A stretch of DNA of 64,000 nt from the NCBI RefSeq assembly GCF_003286085.1, contig NW_020825348.1, positions 310,001 to 374,000 of the forward strand, given 5' to 3'. The notes below the pieces were generated by a model that saw only the letters and a program-made list of their open reading frames with translations, was not told the origin of the DNA and searched no databases. The translations under genes and the position numbers were made by a program. Shown here piece by piece: positions 52,591 through 63,304 of this stretch. The stretch comes from Drosophila persimilis (Eukaryota; Arthropoda; Insecta; Diptera; Drosophilidae). Each line of letters starts with the position of its first letter. The first letter of the stretch is position 1.

Positions 52591-53470
52591 TGGGGTTACA
52601 TCTCATGTCTTACTGCTGAAATGCTGCAATCGATTCCCAAAACCGATAAACTGAGGCTGTATCCTGGAGATAGAGAGGTGACCGAAATAGAGGTGACCAA
52701 AGATTCTTCAAGAGTTCGGGGCAGACATAGAGCAACTCTCATAATGGTTCGGATACAGAAAATAATGTTTGAGGAAGCAGTCAGTAAGGCGTTAACTTAT
52801 GAAGCATTGTTCTTAATATGCTGTCCAGGGACGTAAGTGCATCTTTTATGGACTGAGGTGGATGATGGTAAACGATTGATAAGAAACCAGGGGCATGGAG
52901 TATTCAACGAAAGGTGCTTCCTCTGCAATAATACAGGACATATGGCAAAAAACTGTTGTGATCGACAAAACGGTGCCAGATTTCGGGAGCTGAAAGCATC
53001 TCCAGAACAAATAATGGATTCGAGATTTGGAAATCTGACTATTAGAGGCGTAATGGATGGAAATGAATGTGTGTTGACTTTGGACACAGGTGCGTCTCAA
53101 TTAAAAAGTAGAAGGGGCTTACCTAAAGGAAATGTGGAGCCTCTTAATGGAATACGACTACAAACAGCTGCAGGTGGAGACACGCAGAAAAAGGGAAAAA
53201 TTACACAGAAGCTTGGAATTGTAAAGACGATCCTAGAGCACGATTTTATTGTAGCTGTTATAATGAACGACATTATCATAGGAGTATATTTTATGACCCT
53301 TTATGGTTTTATATTCGACGTGAAGGAATGAGTTCTTAGATATGTCCACAATTGTCCATATGTGAAAACGGTGACAACGGGTATGTGAGAAAGATTTACG
53401 CATCGTACAACGAAATGTCAAGGAAAAAGATTGACACTGCAGTTCACACCGAAAGACCTAAACACGTTGT
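52590..53470 (+). pseudogene. Gypsy-type Gag zinc knuckle and protease fragment
   Basis: A plus-strand frame (52837-53331) carries a canonical CCHC knuckle, CFLCNNTGHMAKNC (C-x2-C-x4-H-x4-C), directly followed by an aspartic protease with active site VLTLDTGAS and the downstream GIRLQTAAGGDTQKKGKITQ and ILEHDFIVAVIMNDIIIG segments. This Gag-protease junction is typical of Ty3/gypsy elements with zinc knuckles, unlike the errantiviruses in this window. Upstream codons from about 52600 probably belong to Gag. No RT follows, so it is an isolated fragment. Confidence 0.75.
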
Positions 53471-53864
53471 AGAATTTATCGGGAATTTATAGGGTTTTGA
53501 CTCGCGGGGTGAACCAGAGCTGTAGGCGGCAAAGACGAGAACGAAAAACATGACTGTTTTTAATCAGTTCGACATTGCGACCCTCTTCAAGATTATTTTT
53601 TGACCAGGCTATGCTGCGGCGTATGTTGCCCAACATCGTTATGTTGCTTTATAAGTGTGAATGCATGTAAATATGTTAGGCGCTATCTTAGGCGGTAGCG
53701 TCTTCATTGTCTCTTCTTATTTCATCTCTAGTTTAAATCGCCAGCTTCAGGTTACCGTCTGGAAAATATTACGATTTTAAATTCAAAATTGATATTTTTT
53801 TGTGGTATTTTTTTCAAGATGTTGACTATAAAAACTTAAGAAGTGTAGTTAAATAGGCGTGAAA
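53471..53864. other. Intergenic, nothing recognised
   Basis: AT-rich with no long frames. Just after the protease fragment is a sequence reading GTCGAATTTATC-like (protein RHVVEFIGNL), possibly more decayed pol, but too short to support. Confidence 0.4.
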
Positions 53865-54650
53865 TATACTTGTGCACGTTCGTCATCACAGGAGTGCAGG
53901 TCCCAAATTTGGTTGCTCTAGTTCTTGTAGTCTCTGAGGTCTAGTCGCTCACTTTTAGCTATAGGCAAAGTCGACCATGACACGTGTTTGTTAGAGAGAG
54001 ACAGAGCGAGAGAGAATGAAATTACTTCAGTCTGGCTGTAATAATGGTATCAGATTCTGCTATCTAGAAAATACAGTCATTGTCTACGATTCTGCGTTTT
54101 TGGTTTTCTCGTATCTTGAAAATTGTGGATGCCACAGATTTTCGTCCTTTGCGGGGTGGGGTGTAATTTTGAAATACACTTGTGCAGGTTCGATATCATA
54201 GGAGTGTGGATACGCTAGCTGTTATAGTCTCTGAGATCTAGTCGCTCACTTTTAGCGATTGGCAAATCCGACTATGAAACCTGTGTGTTAGAGAGAGAGT
54301 TTTTTGTATCTTTGAAATTGTGGATACCAAAGATTTTCGTCCTTTATGGGGGTGGAAGGGGCGGGGCGAAGTTTTGAAATACACTTGCAACAGTGACATA
54401 TCACAGAAGTCTGAATACAAAATGTCGTTGCTCTAGCTCTTATAGTCTCCAAGCACTAGGCACTCATAGGGATGGACAGACAGACGGACGGACAGACAGA
54501 CATGGCTCAATCGGCTTGGCTATTGATACTGATCAAGAATATATATACTTTATGGGGTCGGAAACGCTTCCTTCTGGACGTTACACACATACATTTTCAC
54601 CACAAATCTAGTATACCCCTAGTATACTCATTTTGAGTAACGGGTATAAA
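53865..54650 (-). mobile_element. DINE-1 copy or two merged fragments, minus orientation
   Basis: Internal modules (CCCAAATTTGGTTGCTCTAG, GGATGCCACAGATTTTCGTCC) repeat twice before the reversed 5' end at 54610-54650 (TACTCATTTTGAGTAACGGGT). The 3' hairpin end is absent. Confidence 0.87.
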
Positions 54651-55327
54651 AAAAACAAATTCATTGAAAAATTTTGAAAAAGTCGGATTGGTTCGTGGCG
54701 TAAAATCGTTTTGAATAGCTTGAATAATTTTTAATTAAGGTGTAACAAAAGTCTTGCAACGAGATTTTGGAAAACGAGTCGATGTGCGGCGCAGCCGGCC
54801 ATCTTAGTTTCTGGTCTAAGTCAAAATTTATTTTTAAATTAGCAACCAATAGTAAACCGACGGGAAAGTGGTCGAAAGCCAATAGGCGCACTATTCAAAA
54901 CATAGAAGGTTGGATTCACCGCTGTGGATTTAGCGTTCTTATTGGATTATATGTTTTTCGTTTATCTAAATATTAAAGGGCTAAAATATAATATTTCAAT
55001 ACACACCTGTTGAATATGCCATTGTTTTGGGAAGGTTAACTACGTCGCGACGAAATGTAGACAGGTTTTGCGTAAACCTAAAATAATAGAAAATATATGA
55101 AAATATATGTAACGTGAGGGGCATAAATGCCGGTACCCGTCCCTCAGTTTTTGATCTTATGATTTATCTTACTCATATAGTATATTCCTGCATTTTGTCT
55201 CTACCCTCTTCCACCTAATTACGCATATAGTCTATTACGCATTAGTCCGACACGTGCAGCTCCAGATCGCCAAAACTGCTGGATCAGCGTCTGGACGATA
55301 TCCACCAACGGCGAGGGATTCCGAGCA
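54651..55327. other. Unassigned segment before the gypsy leader
   Basis: AT-rich; no long frame. An inverted repeat TGAGGGGC...GTCCCTCA lies at about 55115-55145. It may include the decayed 5' LTR of the gypsy element whose leader and gag follow, but no matching 3' LTR was found to prove it. Confidence 0.4.
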
Positions 55328-55328
55328 G

Positions 55329-55517
55329 GGACCCGCGCGTGAAACGATAGAGCAAAACGGTTTCTAAGTTCGCGTACTCGGATTAATTAAAACCCTTATG
55401 TTAATTGTGACGACGGCATATCAGTGGACCGACGTGTAACGACAGAACAAAACGATTTCTAAGTTCGCGTATTCGGACCTACTAAAAAACACTTAATTGT
55501 GTCAGCTACAATTTGGT
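55329..55517 (+). repeat. Two tandem copies of a 92-97 bp unit in the gypsy leader
   Basis: Copies at 55329-55425 and 55426-55517, each beginning GGACC and sharing AACAAAACG-TTTCTAAGTTCGCG and a TTAATTGTG end. A third GGACC follows at 55518. Leader repeats of this kind may affect packaging or translation; function not shown. Confidence 0.8.
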
Positions 55518-56086
55518 GGACCAGAGGACTGTAGATCCGCTCGCAGGACACCTTCACTGGATTGTGGAAACCGAGGCAAAAGTAGGAAAACCAAAAAGGA
55601 ATATGCTCGGACCATCTGCAGGAACGGCCACATCCCTAACCTTACTGTAAGCTAGTTAATAGACCCTATAAACAATCAAAAGAAAAATCATAAGACAAAA
55701 TAAATCGTTTCAAATTGCAATCTAAAATTATCCAAAGTAGAAGGAAGAACCCAGCCACTGGGTTTAATAGAAATACACTTACATATAATAAACAAAAAAC
55801 AATGTGAAACCTAAAGCCACAAGCACAATAAAGGCAAATAAAAAATCAACACAAACAAAAAAATAATAAAAATTGTTAAATAAAACAGTACATTATCAAC
55901 CCCAGTGGGCCAAAATTTTCATAAACCATAGATAGAGTTGGCATATTAATCCCACAAATTACAATCGAAAATATAACCCACACAATCATACTCTATATTA
56001 TTTACATTTATATATAACATTTTTGACGGTGACGGTGATAAATTTGGTCCGCGCCGAAAAATTTGTGTAACTAATCAACCAAGTTC

Positions 56087-57320
56087 ATGGCAAATCCGAA
56101 CAATCTTATCCAACCCCCTGTACTAAATTTAGCACAACAGGAACAGGAGGGCGACCGAGAATGTCCCGGCTCAAGGAATCAGTACAGAACAAAGAACAAA
56201 CTTATCAGACTTAGATAAAATACCGGACGTAGTCAAATGCATTCGGTAATTCTCAGGAGATCCATGTCAATTTAGCTTGTGGAAAAAAGGAGTAGATAGG
56301 ATTCAAAATTTACGTCTTTAAAGTGGACTGCAAAGTATTTCGGCATTTTACATACCATTAGAAACAAAATAACCGGAAATGCCGACTCAGCACTACAGTC
56401 ATACAATTTCCCGATAGATTGGGGCGCAATGTCAAAAGTTGTAACGCTTCATTATGCTGACAAACGGGATATAAGCACTTTGGAATACCAAATGCAACGA
56501 TCGTTCAGAGTAACAAAAAAACCGTTGAAGAATTCCATCAGACAGTCTTTAGACATTTAATGTTTATTTAAAAAAAATCGGATGAATGGAGGTAATACGA
56601 GAATCCGCAGCATTACTCACAAAAATTTACCGAGACAAAGCCTTTGTTCGAGGACTTAAAGGCGATCTTTCACGCCTTCTCGGCATAAAAGAACCGCTAG
56701 ACCTTCCAAATGCTCTGCATTTGTGCTTAAAATTGGAAAATTAATATTATAGCACCACTCATGCAAACGGTAGGACACAAATGTTCCGGCCTATGGACCA
56801 AAGACCGGTAGCAGCACCAAGAACAATACAACCATTTCATAACGAAGTGCAAAGACAACCTCCATCCGTTCCACCACGGAACTCGACCCTATAATACCCT
56901 AATAACACAATACGGTACAACTATCAAACCCAACCGCACATTGCATCACGACAATACTATCCGCAATTCAGGGAGCAACCATTAGCTGCGACAGTATCCC
57001 AATTACCAATACGCACAACAATCAGCCCCATCTCGACCTATAGCACCCAAACCGTTACCGCACCCAGAGCCAATGGACGTGGACCCAAGCATTCAGACTA
57101 GACATGTGAATTACATGAACAAACCTCGATTCGAGGCAGACAAAAGACCACCACCGCCAATAAACCAAACGGACAAGCGACAAAGGAACTTTAACATAAA
57201 AATACGAACAGGTAGAACCAGCCATTGCCGAAACATACTCTACCATTGCTGATTATGAAAATGCAATTCAAGACTACGAAACTCAGAATGACCATGAGCA
57301 AACATTAGACGATTAAATAG
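56087..57320 (+). pseudogene. gag: Gag of the split gypsy element
   Basis: Starts ATGGCAAATCCGAAC (MANPNNLIQPPVLNLAQQEQ). Recognisable Gag segments are [20 protein letters not shown] (56340-56400), [20 protein letters not shown] and, after frame changes, [20 protein letters not shown] (56642-56705). The rest is Pro/Gln/Asn-rich. Many stops interrupt the frame. Gag packages element RNA; the sequence order and spacing suit a gypsy-type Gag without a well-conserved knuckle. Confidence 0.7.
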
Positions 57321-57399
57321 CACAAATAGACGGCAACGAAGGGGAGGGCACCAACCATTATGACCAATAGGCACTTAATTTTTTAGAGTAAAGAACTCC

Positions 57400-57596
57400 A
57401 CCCTACCATATTTTGAGTGTAAAGACGGGGGGCAGAGAAACACTCAAAATCCGAATAGACACAGGATCAAAAAGAAACTATATTCAACCTAAATGGGTAC
57501 CAAATCCGAAAATCAATAAAAACCCATTTAACGCTATTACTGTAAGGGGCAACGTTCCAATAAATCATCAAAAAAAATTATACCCTTAAAAGAGAT
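57400..57596 (+). pseudogene. pol: Protease start of the split gypsy element
   Basis: Reads LKIRIDTGSKRNYIQPKWVP, an aspartic protease active site (D-T-G-S), then NPFNAITVRGNVPINHQ, before BEL LTR sequence begins at 57597. Confidence 0.75.
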
Positions 57597-57733
57597 TGTT
57601 AAGACCTTAAAAGAAAAGTCTAGACATTTGCGAATTGAGTTGTAAATTCAAACTAAATTGTATTCTTTTAATCAGAGCCTTATATGTGATTTGACAATGA
57701 GGCAGGACGTACAATTTTGAATTCTATAATTCT
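57597..57733 (-). repeat. Left LTR fragment of the inserted BEL
   Basis: Matches 59938-60075 and 14233-14370 (TGTTAAGACC, GTCTAGACATTTGCG, ATCAGAGCCTTATATGTGATT). Only the first 137 bp remain before unrelated sequence. Confidence 0.8.
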
Positions 57734-58331
57734 GCTGCGCAATACTCTTGTGGGCAGCCGGCTTGAAACAACCCTTTTTTCTCGGTTCTTCTTTTCACCC
57801 ACTCGCTGTCTCGCTTCCTCTGCTTGCGGCTTCTGAGAGTCAAATGCGCAGTTTTTTTGCACCGAATTTTTGCTTTTCCGTCTCGCTTCGTCTGCTGTCG
57901 GCTTCTGAGACATGAGACACACAATTTTTGATTTTTTCCACTTTACACAGGCAGTACGCGACCGGTTGAGCCCCCAAATGTAAGATATTATTTAGAGTAT
58001 TGTTTATTCGTATTATTATCGCGGTGGCCTGGTATGTGTGCTTACAAAAGTTCTTAATGTTACGGCTTATTTCTGCTGATTTTCTGCTGCTTGCTTGAGT
58101 CGCGTCCGTATGCTGCTGTTCTCTCCTTTTCACTGCCTCGCTCTGTTCCTCTTCTTCTCTGTCCGCTGTTGATCTGCTGCTGTTACTACTGCTGTTGCTA
58201 CTGCTGTTGCTGTTGCTGTTACTACTGCTGTTGCTGCTCATCAGCTGTTCCTCTGCTGCTGTTATTACTGTTGTTGCTGCTCCCCGCTGCCCCTTCAATA
58301 GGCCAGCTGGCCCACTCCTTCTTACATACAT
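57734..58331 (-). repeat. Second, different LTR with primer-binding site and leader, trapped inside the BEL
   Basis: On the minus strand TGTATGTAAGAAGGAGTGGG (58331) to ATATCTTACA (about 57975) has LTR-type ends and is followed by TTTGGGGGCTCAACCGG, a primer-binding-type sequence, and a leader down to 57734. The LTR body contains an imperfect CTG/GTT trinucleotide run at 58170-58280 that produces Ser-Asn-rich and Cys/Leu-rich frames on the two strands; these are not genes. No second copy of this LTR was found in the window. Confidence 0.55.
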
Positions 58332-58334
58332 TAG

Positions 58335-59236
58335 CGTTATTTAAAGAATGCGTTAAGTTTTTTTCCCACTTGTCTTTTGTTGTAGTATCTTTTGATGAGC
58401 TACCATTTTACCATATTGCACTACTTTTTTCAACGGTTTCCACTCTTTATTCTGCGACGTGTAAAGAGAAGTGTACCGTTGTTCTAAAAACTCCATTACA
58501 TCTGGCAATGCTTGGATCTATTTTGTCCTTTTTATATAACTTTCAAACAATTGTAAGGTATCTTTGTTGAACTTTGAACACTATGTGCGCGAAAATCACA
58601 TCAACTTCTTCTGTTAATTGTGACTTTAATTTGATTAAATGTATTGACTCATTTATAGAATTAGAAAACCATTTAATATGTTTCGCTGAATCGTGATCTA
58701 GCAGTGGTAAGTCTAGTAAACGATTCAGCTGATCCGAAAATATTTTTAGTTTATTTTCATACCGCTTGGTCAGCAATTGCCAAGCGGCATTATAATTCTC
58801 CAGCGGCCCAGTTAAAAGGTGAGCTACCATACTCCGTGCCTCAGGTTTTCCACTATTCTGTTGATTTCCTCAGATACTTTTTCTATGCTACTGTCAATTT
58901 TGGGCTCTATGTCTTCCTTCAAAGTTCCAGTCTCCACTGATTGTAACTTTGTTATTTCTACCTTCCCTTTCGCTAGGGTTTCATTATTTTTTGACTCTAC
59001 ATACTTTTTATGTATGTCCTCTATATTTTGAATCATTTTTTCGAACTTCTGTCTCTTATAGTAGTCATGATCGACTAGTCCATATCTAACAGTGCAGAAT
59101 TATTTCCTGTAACTTTGTTCTTAAGGTCTGCTAACCCTTGGATTATATCGCTGGTCAAATGACCAGCTTCAATCATAATCTCCTGTGCTATCGCGGCTTG
59201 AGCCTCTAATAGCTTAATTATTTGTTCCGATAACAT
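58335..59236 (-). pseudogene. gag: BEL Gag remnant
   Basis: The minus-strand ATG at 59236 starts MLSEQIIKLLEAQAAIAQE, followed after a stop/frameshift near 59060 by a charged helical segment (KVEITKLQSVETGTLKEDIE). The Gag core is at 58543-58830 (NAAWQLLTKRYENKLKIFSD, LLDLPLLDHDSAKHIKWF), matching the corresponding block of the young BEL (RKALRLLKDRYENK). The end near 58430-58520 reads ALPDVMEFLEQRYTSLYTSQ. Gag forms the particle. Frames are broken and no zinc knuckles remain. Confidence 0.82.
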
Positions 59237-59295
59237 CTTACTTTAATTTGTTACTTAATTAGGCTTAAACAAATTTTAAATATCTGACTTAGCTG

Positions 59296-59490
59296 ATGAA
59301 TTCTGCTTTTGTTGTTACTGCTGTTAAAGTCGCTGCTGCTGATACCGTTGTCGCTGCTGCTGGTGTTGCCTCTGCTTATGTCGCTGCAGCTATTGTCACT
59401 GCTGCTAATGTCGATGCTGCTGAAGTCGCTGTCGCTGATGTCGCTGCTGAAGTCGCTGTCGCTGCTGCTGATGTCGCTGCAGTTATTTAT
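59296..59490. repeat. GTCGCTGCTGCTGAT-type degenerate repeat in the BEL leader
   Basis: About 190 bp of imperfect hexamer/nonamer repeats (GTCGCTGCTGCT with variants) translating to Val/Ala/Asp-rich peptides on the plus strand. It lies between gag and the primer-binding site, thus in the leader. Not a gene. Confidence 0.8.
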
Positions 59491-59937
59491 TTATTTTTTC
59501 ACAGTCACAGTTATTTGCCACCTTTTTTTCAATTGCTAGCCATTAAGAACTTTCGATGTTTCGGATTATTATTTTTTTCTTTCGATGTTCCGGCCTCGAA
59601 AACGCCACCGTCGCGAAAAATTTTTATTTTTCAATTACAATAGATATATTGTAATATCTTTCGTTATCTATTAAAATACAGCCTGTCCAGCTCGTATTTT
59701 TCCAAAATATTAATTGAAACTTCCGTTTAGCTCGTATTTTTCCAAATTATAATTTGAAACTTACGTTTCATTAATTTATTTTATACTCTGTTCCTTCCTA
59801 TAGGAGGGAAATCAGAATTTTATTTTGCTACCTTTAGCTGTCAGTGAACTAGACACTTGTTCAGTCTCAAAGGAGCTGGTTTAACTCCGTGCTCTTACCA
59901 CAGGGGGGAAACAACAGAGAGTCTCGAAGGACCAAAA

Positions 59938-60399
59938 TGTTAAGACCTTAAAAGAAAAGTCTAGACATTTGCGAGTTGAGTTGTAAATTCAAAACTAAAT
60001 TGAAAACACTTAACCATTGTATTCTTTAAATCAGAGCCTTATATGTGATTTGGCAATTAGGTAGGAGGTACAATTTTGTATTCTATAATTATCTTTAGAC
60101 CTACGCAAAGAATACATTTTACTGCGGGTGTCTATTTGAATGCATGCTTACATTACTGTTATTTTAAGAATGCAATGGTTAAGTGTTTTCCCCACTTGTG
60201 TTTTGTTGTAGTATCTTTTGATGGGCTACAGATCTTTGTTTACACCCGAACTGTCATTACTTATCTAATTTATGTGATTTCTTTAGAGATCCGTTTTTTG
60301 GATACATGAGTGAATGTGTACAATAATATGTTTATGTTTGAACATTCTGCAAGGGGTCGAAAGTGTCATGGTTTTGACGATAACATGTTCATGTTTGAA
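59938..60399 (-). repeat. Right (5') LTR of the inserted BEL, truncated
   Basis: Begins TGTTAAGACC after the primer-binding-like site and parallels 14233-14660 throughout, including one full and one partial copy of the 57-bp tandem unit. It stops at 60399, where gypsy RT sequence starts. Confidence 0.78.
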
Positions 60400-61726
60400 C
60401 AAGAAAGAATACGATGCTGTCAATAGCATCATTACAAGAACAGAACATCTGACAGAGAAAATAAAAGATGACTTGTCAAAACTCACCCAAACCTTTAGCG
60501 GACCCCAACCCAAAACTGACTTACGCAACCAACGTAAGAGCACGTTCACGTCGGGCACACCCGTTTTTTTTAAATTCTACCAATATCCCATGTCCTTAAA
60601 GGACGAGGTAGACATGCGAGCTAAAGAATTAAAAAATTACGGAATAATTCAACCCTCAAGATCTCCATACAATTCACCAGTGTGGATTGTACACAAAAAG
60701 GAGGATGCTTCAGGAGTAAAAAAATATAGAATGGTAATAGACTTTTGAAAACTTAATAAAGTCACAATAGCGGATAAATATCTGATTCCAGAGATAAACG
60801 AATTGCTTGCCCAATTGGGAAATAACAAGCTTTTCTCCGTGTTAGACCTCAAAAGTGGATTTCATCAAATCCCGATGAAAAAGTCAGACATAGAAAAAAT
60901 CTCCTTCTCCGTTAACAACGGAAAATATGAGTTTACACGACTCCCCTTTGAACTTAAAAATGCGCAATATTTCAACGCGCACTAGATGACACTAGAACAT
61001 TAGATGAACATATTGGAAAGATATGTTAAATTTATATATTTATATACTAAAAATCTAAATACCATTTTCGAACTCTGCTAGATGCAAACATAAAGTGTCA
61101 GTTGGACCAATGCGAGTTCTACAAAACCAAAGTAGAATTCCACGGTTTTGTAATTTCAGATAAAGGCATCGAAACCAATCCAACTAAAGTTCTGGAAATA
61201 ACCAACTACCTACAGCCTAGAACCTTAAAAGAATTAAGAGCATTTCTAGGACTGGCTGGATACTACAGGAGGTTCATCAGAAATTTCGCCTTTTAAGAGG
61301 GGAAGACGGACGAGTGTCCAAAAGAGAGTTCGCAAAAAAAAAACTATTAAGCTTCATAGAGAAGCTGTAGAAGCCTTCAGCAAATTTAAAAATGCATTGG
61401 TATCTGATGAAGTAATCCTCCATTATCCTGATACCAACAAAGAATTCCAACTTACAACCGATGCTTCTAATCTCGTCGTAGGCTCTATGCTATCCCAGAA
61501 CAATCGTCCTATTTCTTTCCTTTCCTGAACGCTGTCAAGAGCCGGGGAGAACTATGCCACTATTGAAAAGGAAATGTTGGCCATAGTTTGGGCTCTGAAA
61601 GCCCTCAAAAATTACCTATACGGTAAAGCAAGGGCTAAGATCTACACGGATCATCAGCCATTGACATACTAGCAGTTGGAACGGAAACGCTAGGATTAAA
61701 CGATGGAAATCATATTTAGAGGAGTA
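60400..61726 (+). pseudogene. pol: RT and RNase H of the split gypsy element
   Basis: RT entry (60400-60748): EVDMRAKELKNYGIIQPSRS and YNSPVWIVHKKEDASGVKKY, then a stop in the conserved VIDF-KLN block. Middle (60803-60985): FSVLDLKSGFHQIPMKKSD and NGKYEFTRLPFELKNAQYF; the catalytic Y-x-DD region that should follow is lost around 61000-61080. Thumb (61102-61296): KVEFHGFVISDKGIETNPTK and LRAFLGLAGYYRRFIRNFAF. RNase H (61380-61726): FQLTTDASNLVVGSMLSQN and NYATIEKEMLAIVWALKALK, ending at IKRWKSYLEEYNA. Integrase is absent. Confidence 0.88.
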
Positions 61727-62290
61727 TAATGCTCCTCAGCTCGGCAATGCTCCGTTCTCTTTCGTAGTGATCAGACGTGTTTTTGTTTTGCGCTCCGCAT
61801 TTTTTCCTTTTGTTTCGAATAAACAGCCGGTGTTTTCCTAACTAAATTCTAATTATACTCCCTAACCAGACAACAATCTGGAAACCAATTCTTTTACGCG
61901 AGTGCATGCCTTTTGATTTGTGTTAAAATATTATTTAACTTTTTATTTTTCGGCGTCGGCTTGTGTTGTGTTGTTGCAGTGAGTGAGTATTGCATTGCAG
62001 TCCGCTCTCGTCTGGTAGCTTTTGTTGTTTTATCACTCTCTCGCTATCACCTCAACTTCAATAACTGTTCTTTCTTTCTCGCTCTTTAAACTTTCTGAGC
62101 AATAGCGCTCTCTGTTTAGTAGCTCTCGCTATAACCGCTCTCCACTCTGCTCTCTTTTTTTTTCTTACCAATTCCGCTTTGAGCGTTGTCTGGCACATTG
62201 GTCTGATACCAATTTGTTTTGGAAATTTTAATTTTTTTAATTTTAATTTTTCTTCGTAAATTTTCTTAAGAAAATATTTAAATAATAAAA
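61727..62290 (+). other. Probable 5' untranslated region of the right-hand LINE (with possible gypsy scraps)
   Basis: About 560 bp without coding sequence between gypsy RNase H and the LINE ORF1 ATG. CT-rich and TCTCGCT-rich. The LINE 5' end and any internal promoter cannot be fixed without another copy for comparison. Confidence 0.5.
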
Positions 62291-63304
62291 ATGGAATTCG
62301 CTGTGGTCTGCGCCAAAAAAACCTGCAAGAAGCAGATCACTCACGATCAGCCGAATGTCCCCTGCTGGCTCTGCGACAGCGTAGTCCACGCAAAATGCGC
62401 GGGATTTTCTGGCCTCGTGAGTGATGCTATAGCCAAACGTAATGGCTTGCATTACAGTTGCGAGGCATGCCGTGCGGTGGAGAAGGAAATGGTATCTTTC
62501 ATGAGGCAGACGCGGAGTGGCTTTAAGGAGCTGACCGTGGGTTTCAAAAACCAATACGATCGGCTCCTAGCCATGGAGGTTCAGTTTAGCGGTTTAAAAC
62601 TGCTGAATGAGTCTCCGAGGCGCAAAAAGGTCACTCCGCGGGACCTGCAAGTGCCAACCGTCACTCAGCCGTGCGCCGCCGAAAAACTGACTCCGACCAC
62701 TCCAAGTGTGCAGCAGTTGATCTCGTTTGCCACTCCAAAGGCAACGACAGCTGCTGGTGATGCAGATTCGGTAGCCGAATTCATCGCTTCGGAGAATGTG
62801 CAGCCAAGTACGTCTGCAGCGTCCGTGTCCGTGGTGTCCGCAAGTTCACTAGTTGTCCCGTCTATCCCGATCCCACCAGTAAATAGACGTTCCGGACCTC
62901 CGGATATTGCCACCACAGGTACTAGACCTGTGGTGACTAAACCACTGGTGGGAGTCCCACCAAAACGACAAGTTTTTGTTTCACGGCTGGCCCCTGACCT
63001 CACATCTAATGATGTAACTGCTTTTATTCAAAGCAAAATAAAAGCCGTGGGTTTAAAGGTGGAGAAATTTAACTTCTCTTATGCCAGGGAGATAGCGTCG
63101 TTTAAGATAAGCATCTCCCCAACTCAATTTGACACCATTTGCTCCACCAAATTTTGGCCGGAGCATTTGGTGGTGAAGGAGTTTAAGGCTAAGAAGAAGA
63201 ATAGGCCCCCCATATCGCTTCCAAATCTTTCCAGCGTGCCACCCTCAACCTCAACTTCCTCTTCCTCAACTTCCCGTCTTGCTCCAACCTTTCCAAAAAA
63301 CTAA
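62291..63304 (+). CDS. CR1-like LINE ORF1 protein with PHD finger, intact
   Basis: 337 codons. The N-terminal PHD-type zinc finger (residues 7-58) has Cys/His ligands in CAKKTCKK, CWLCDSVVHAKC and YSCEAC; such fingers are known in ORF1 of CR1-like LINEs. A short helical segment (MRQTRSGFKELTVGFKNQYD) follows, then a long Ser/Thr/Pro/Val-rich linker (residues 115-215). A C-terminal domain (QVFVSRLAPDLTSNDVTAFI, residues 218-300) precedes a Ser/Pro-rich end. ORF1 proteins coat LINE RNA. The ATG sits in AATAATAAAAATGGAATTC. The stop (63302-63304) directly follows an A AAA AAC heptamer leading into ORF2. It appears functional, unlike the other LINE fragments here. Confidence 0.9.
   Translation: MEFAVVCAKKTCKKQITHDQPNVPCWLCDSVVHAKCAGFSGLVSDAIAKRNGLHYSCEACRAVEKEMVSFMRQTRSGFKELTVGFKNQYDRLLAMEVQFSGLKLLNESPRRKKVTPRDLQVPTVTQPCAAEKLTPTTPSVQQLISFATPKATTAAGDADSVAEFIASENVQPSTSAASVSVVSASSLVVPSIPIPPVNRRSGPPDIATTGTRPVVTKPLVGVPPKRQVFVSRLAPDLTSNDVTAFIQSKIKAVGLKVEKFNFSYAREIASFKISISPTQFDTICSTKFWPEHLVVKEFKAKKKNRPPISLPNLSSVPPSTSTSSSSTSRLAPTFPKN
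63295..63301 (+). promoter_or_regulatory. Candidate -1 ribosomal frameshift heptamer (A AAA AAC)
   Basis: The last sense codons of ORF1 are CCA AAA AAC, then TAA. The heptamer A AAA AAC is in the correct phase for tandem slippage, and a -1 shift leads straight into the ORF2 frame (CTA ACT TCT). No strong stem-loop is apparent within 10 bases downstream; a weak bulged stem (GAGGCTT/AAGCTC) lies about 33 bases away. Confidence 0.55.

Larger units (their letters stand above)
57597..60399 (-). mobile_element. BEL/Pao fragment (minus strand) inserted in the gypsy element
   Basis: LTR sequence beginning TGTTAAGACCTTAAAAG occurs at both ends (57597-57733 and 59938-60399). Between them, read right to left, are a primer-binding-like site after the right LTR (TTTTGGTCCTTCGAG, 59923-59937), a leader and gag. 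Then, abnormally, comes a different LTR with its own primer-binding site. The LTRs are related to that at 14233, so this is the same or a sister family of the old env-bearing BEL. Pol is absent. Confidence 0.75.
55328..61726 (+). mobile_element. Ty3/gypsy element, decayed, split by a BEL insertion
   Basis: Plus-strand leader (55.3-56.1 kb), gag and protease (56.09-57.60 kb), then RT and RNase H (60.40-61.73 kb). The interval 57597-60399 is BEL sequence. Part of the protease end and the RT entry is missing at the junction, so more than a clean insertion happened. Many stops; no LTRs identified with confidence. Confidence 0.78.

Noticed and set aside
57840..58331. 163-codon minus-strand frame rich in Ser and Asn
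   Set aside because: Opposite reading of the same trinucleotide run plus LTR and primer-binding-site sequence; not a protein gene.
58091..58570. 159-codon plus-strand frame rich in Cys, Tyr and Leu
   Set aside because: It reads an imperfect CTG/GTT repeat in an LTR and the antisense of BEL gag; no protein family resemblance.
59296..59643. 115-codon Val/Ala/Asp-rich frame
   Set aside because: Translation of a degenerate GTCGCTGCTGCT repeat in a retroelement leader.
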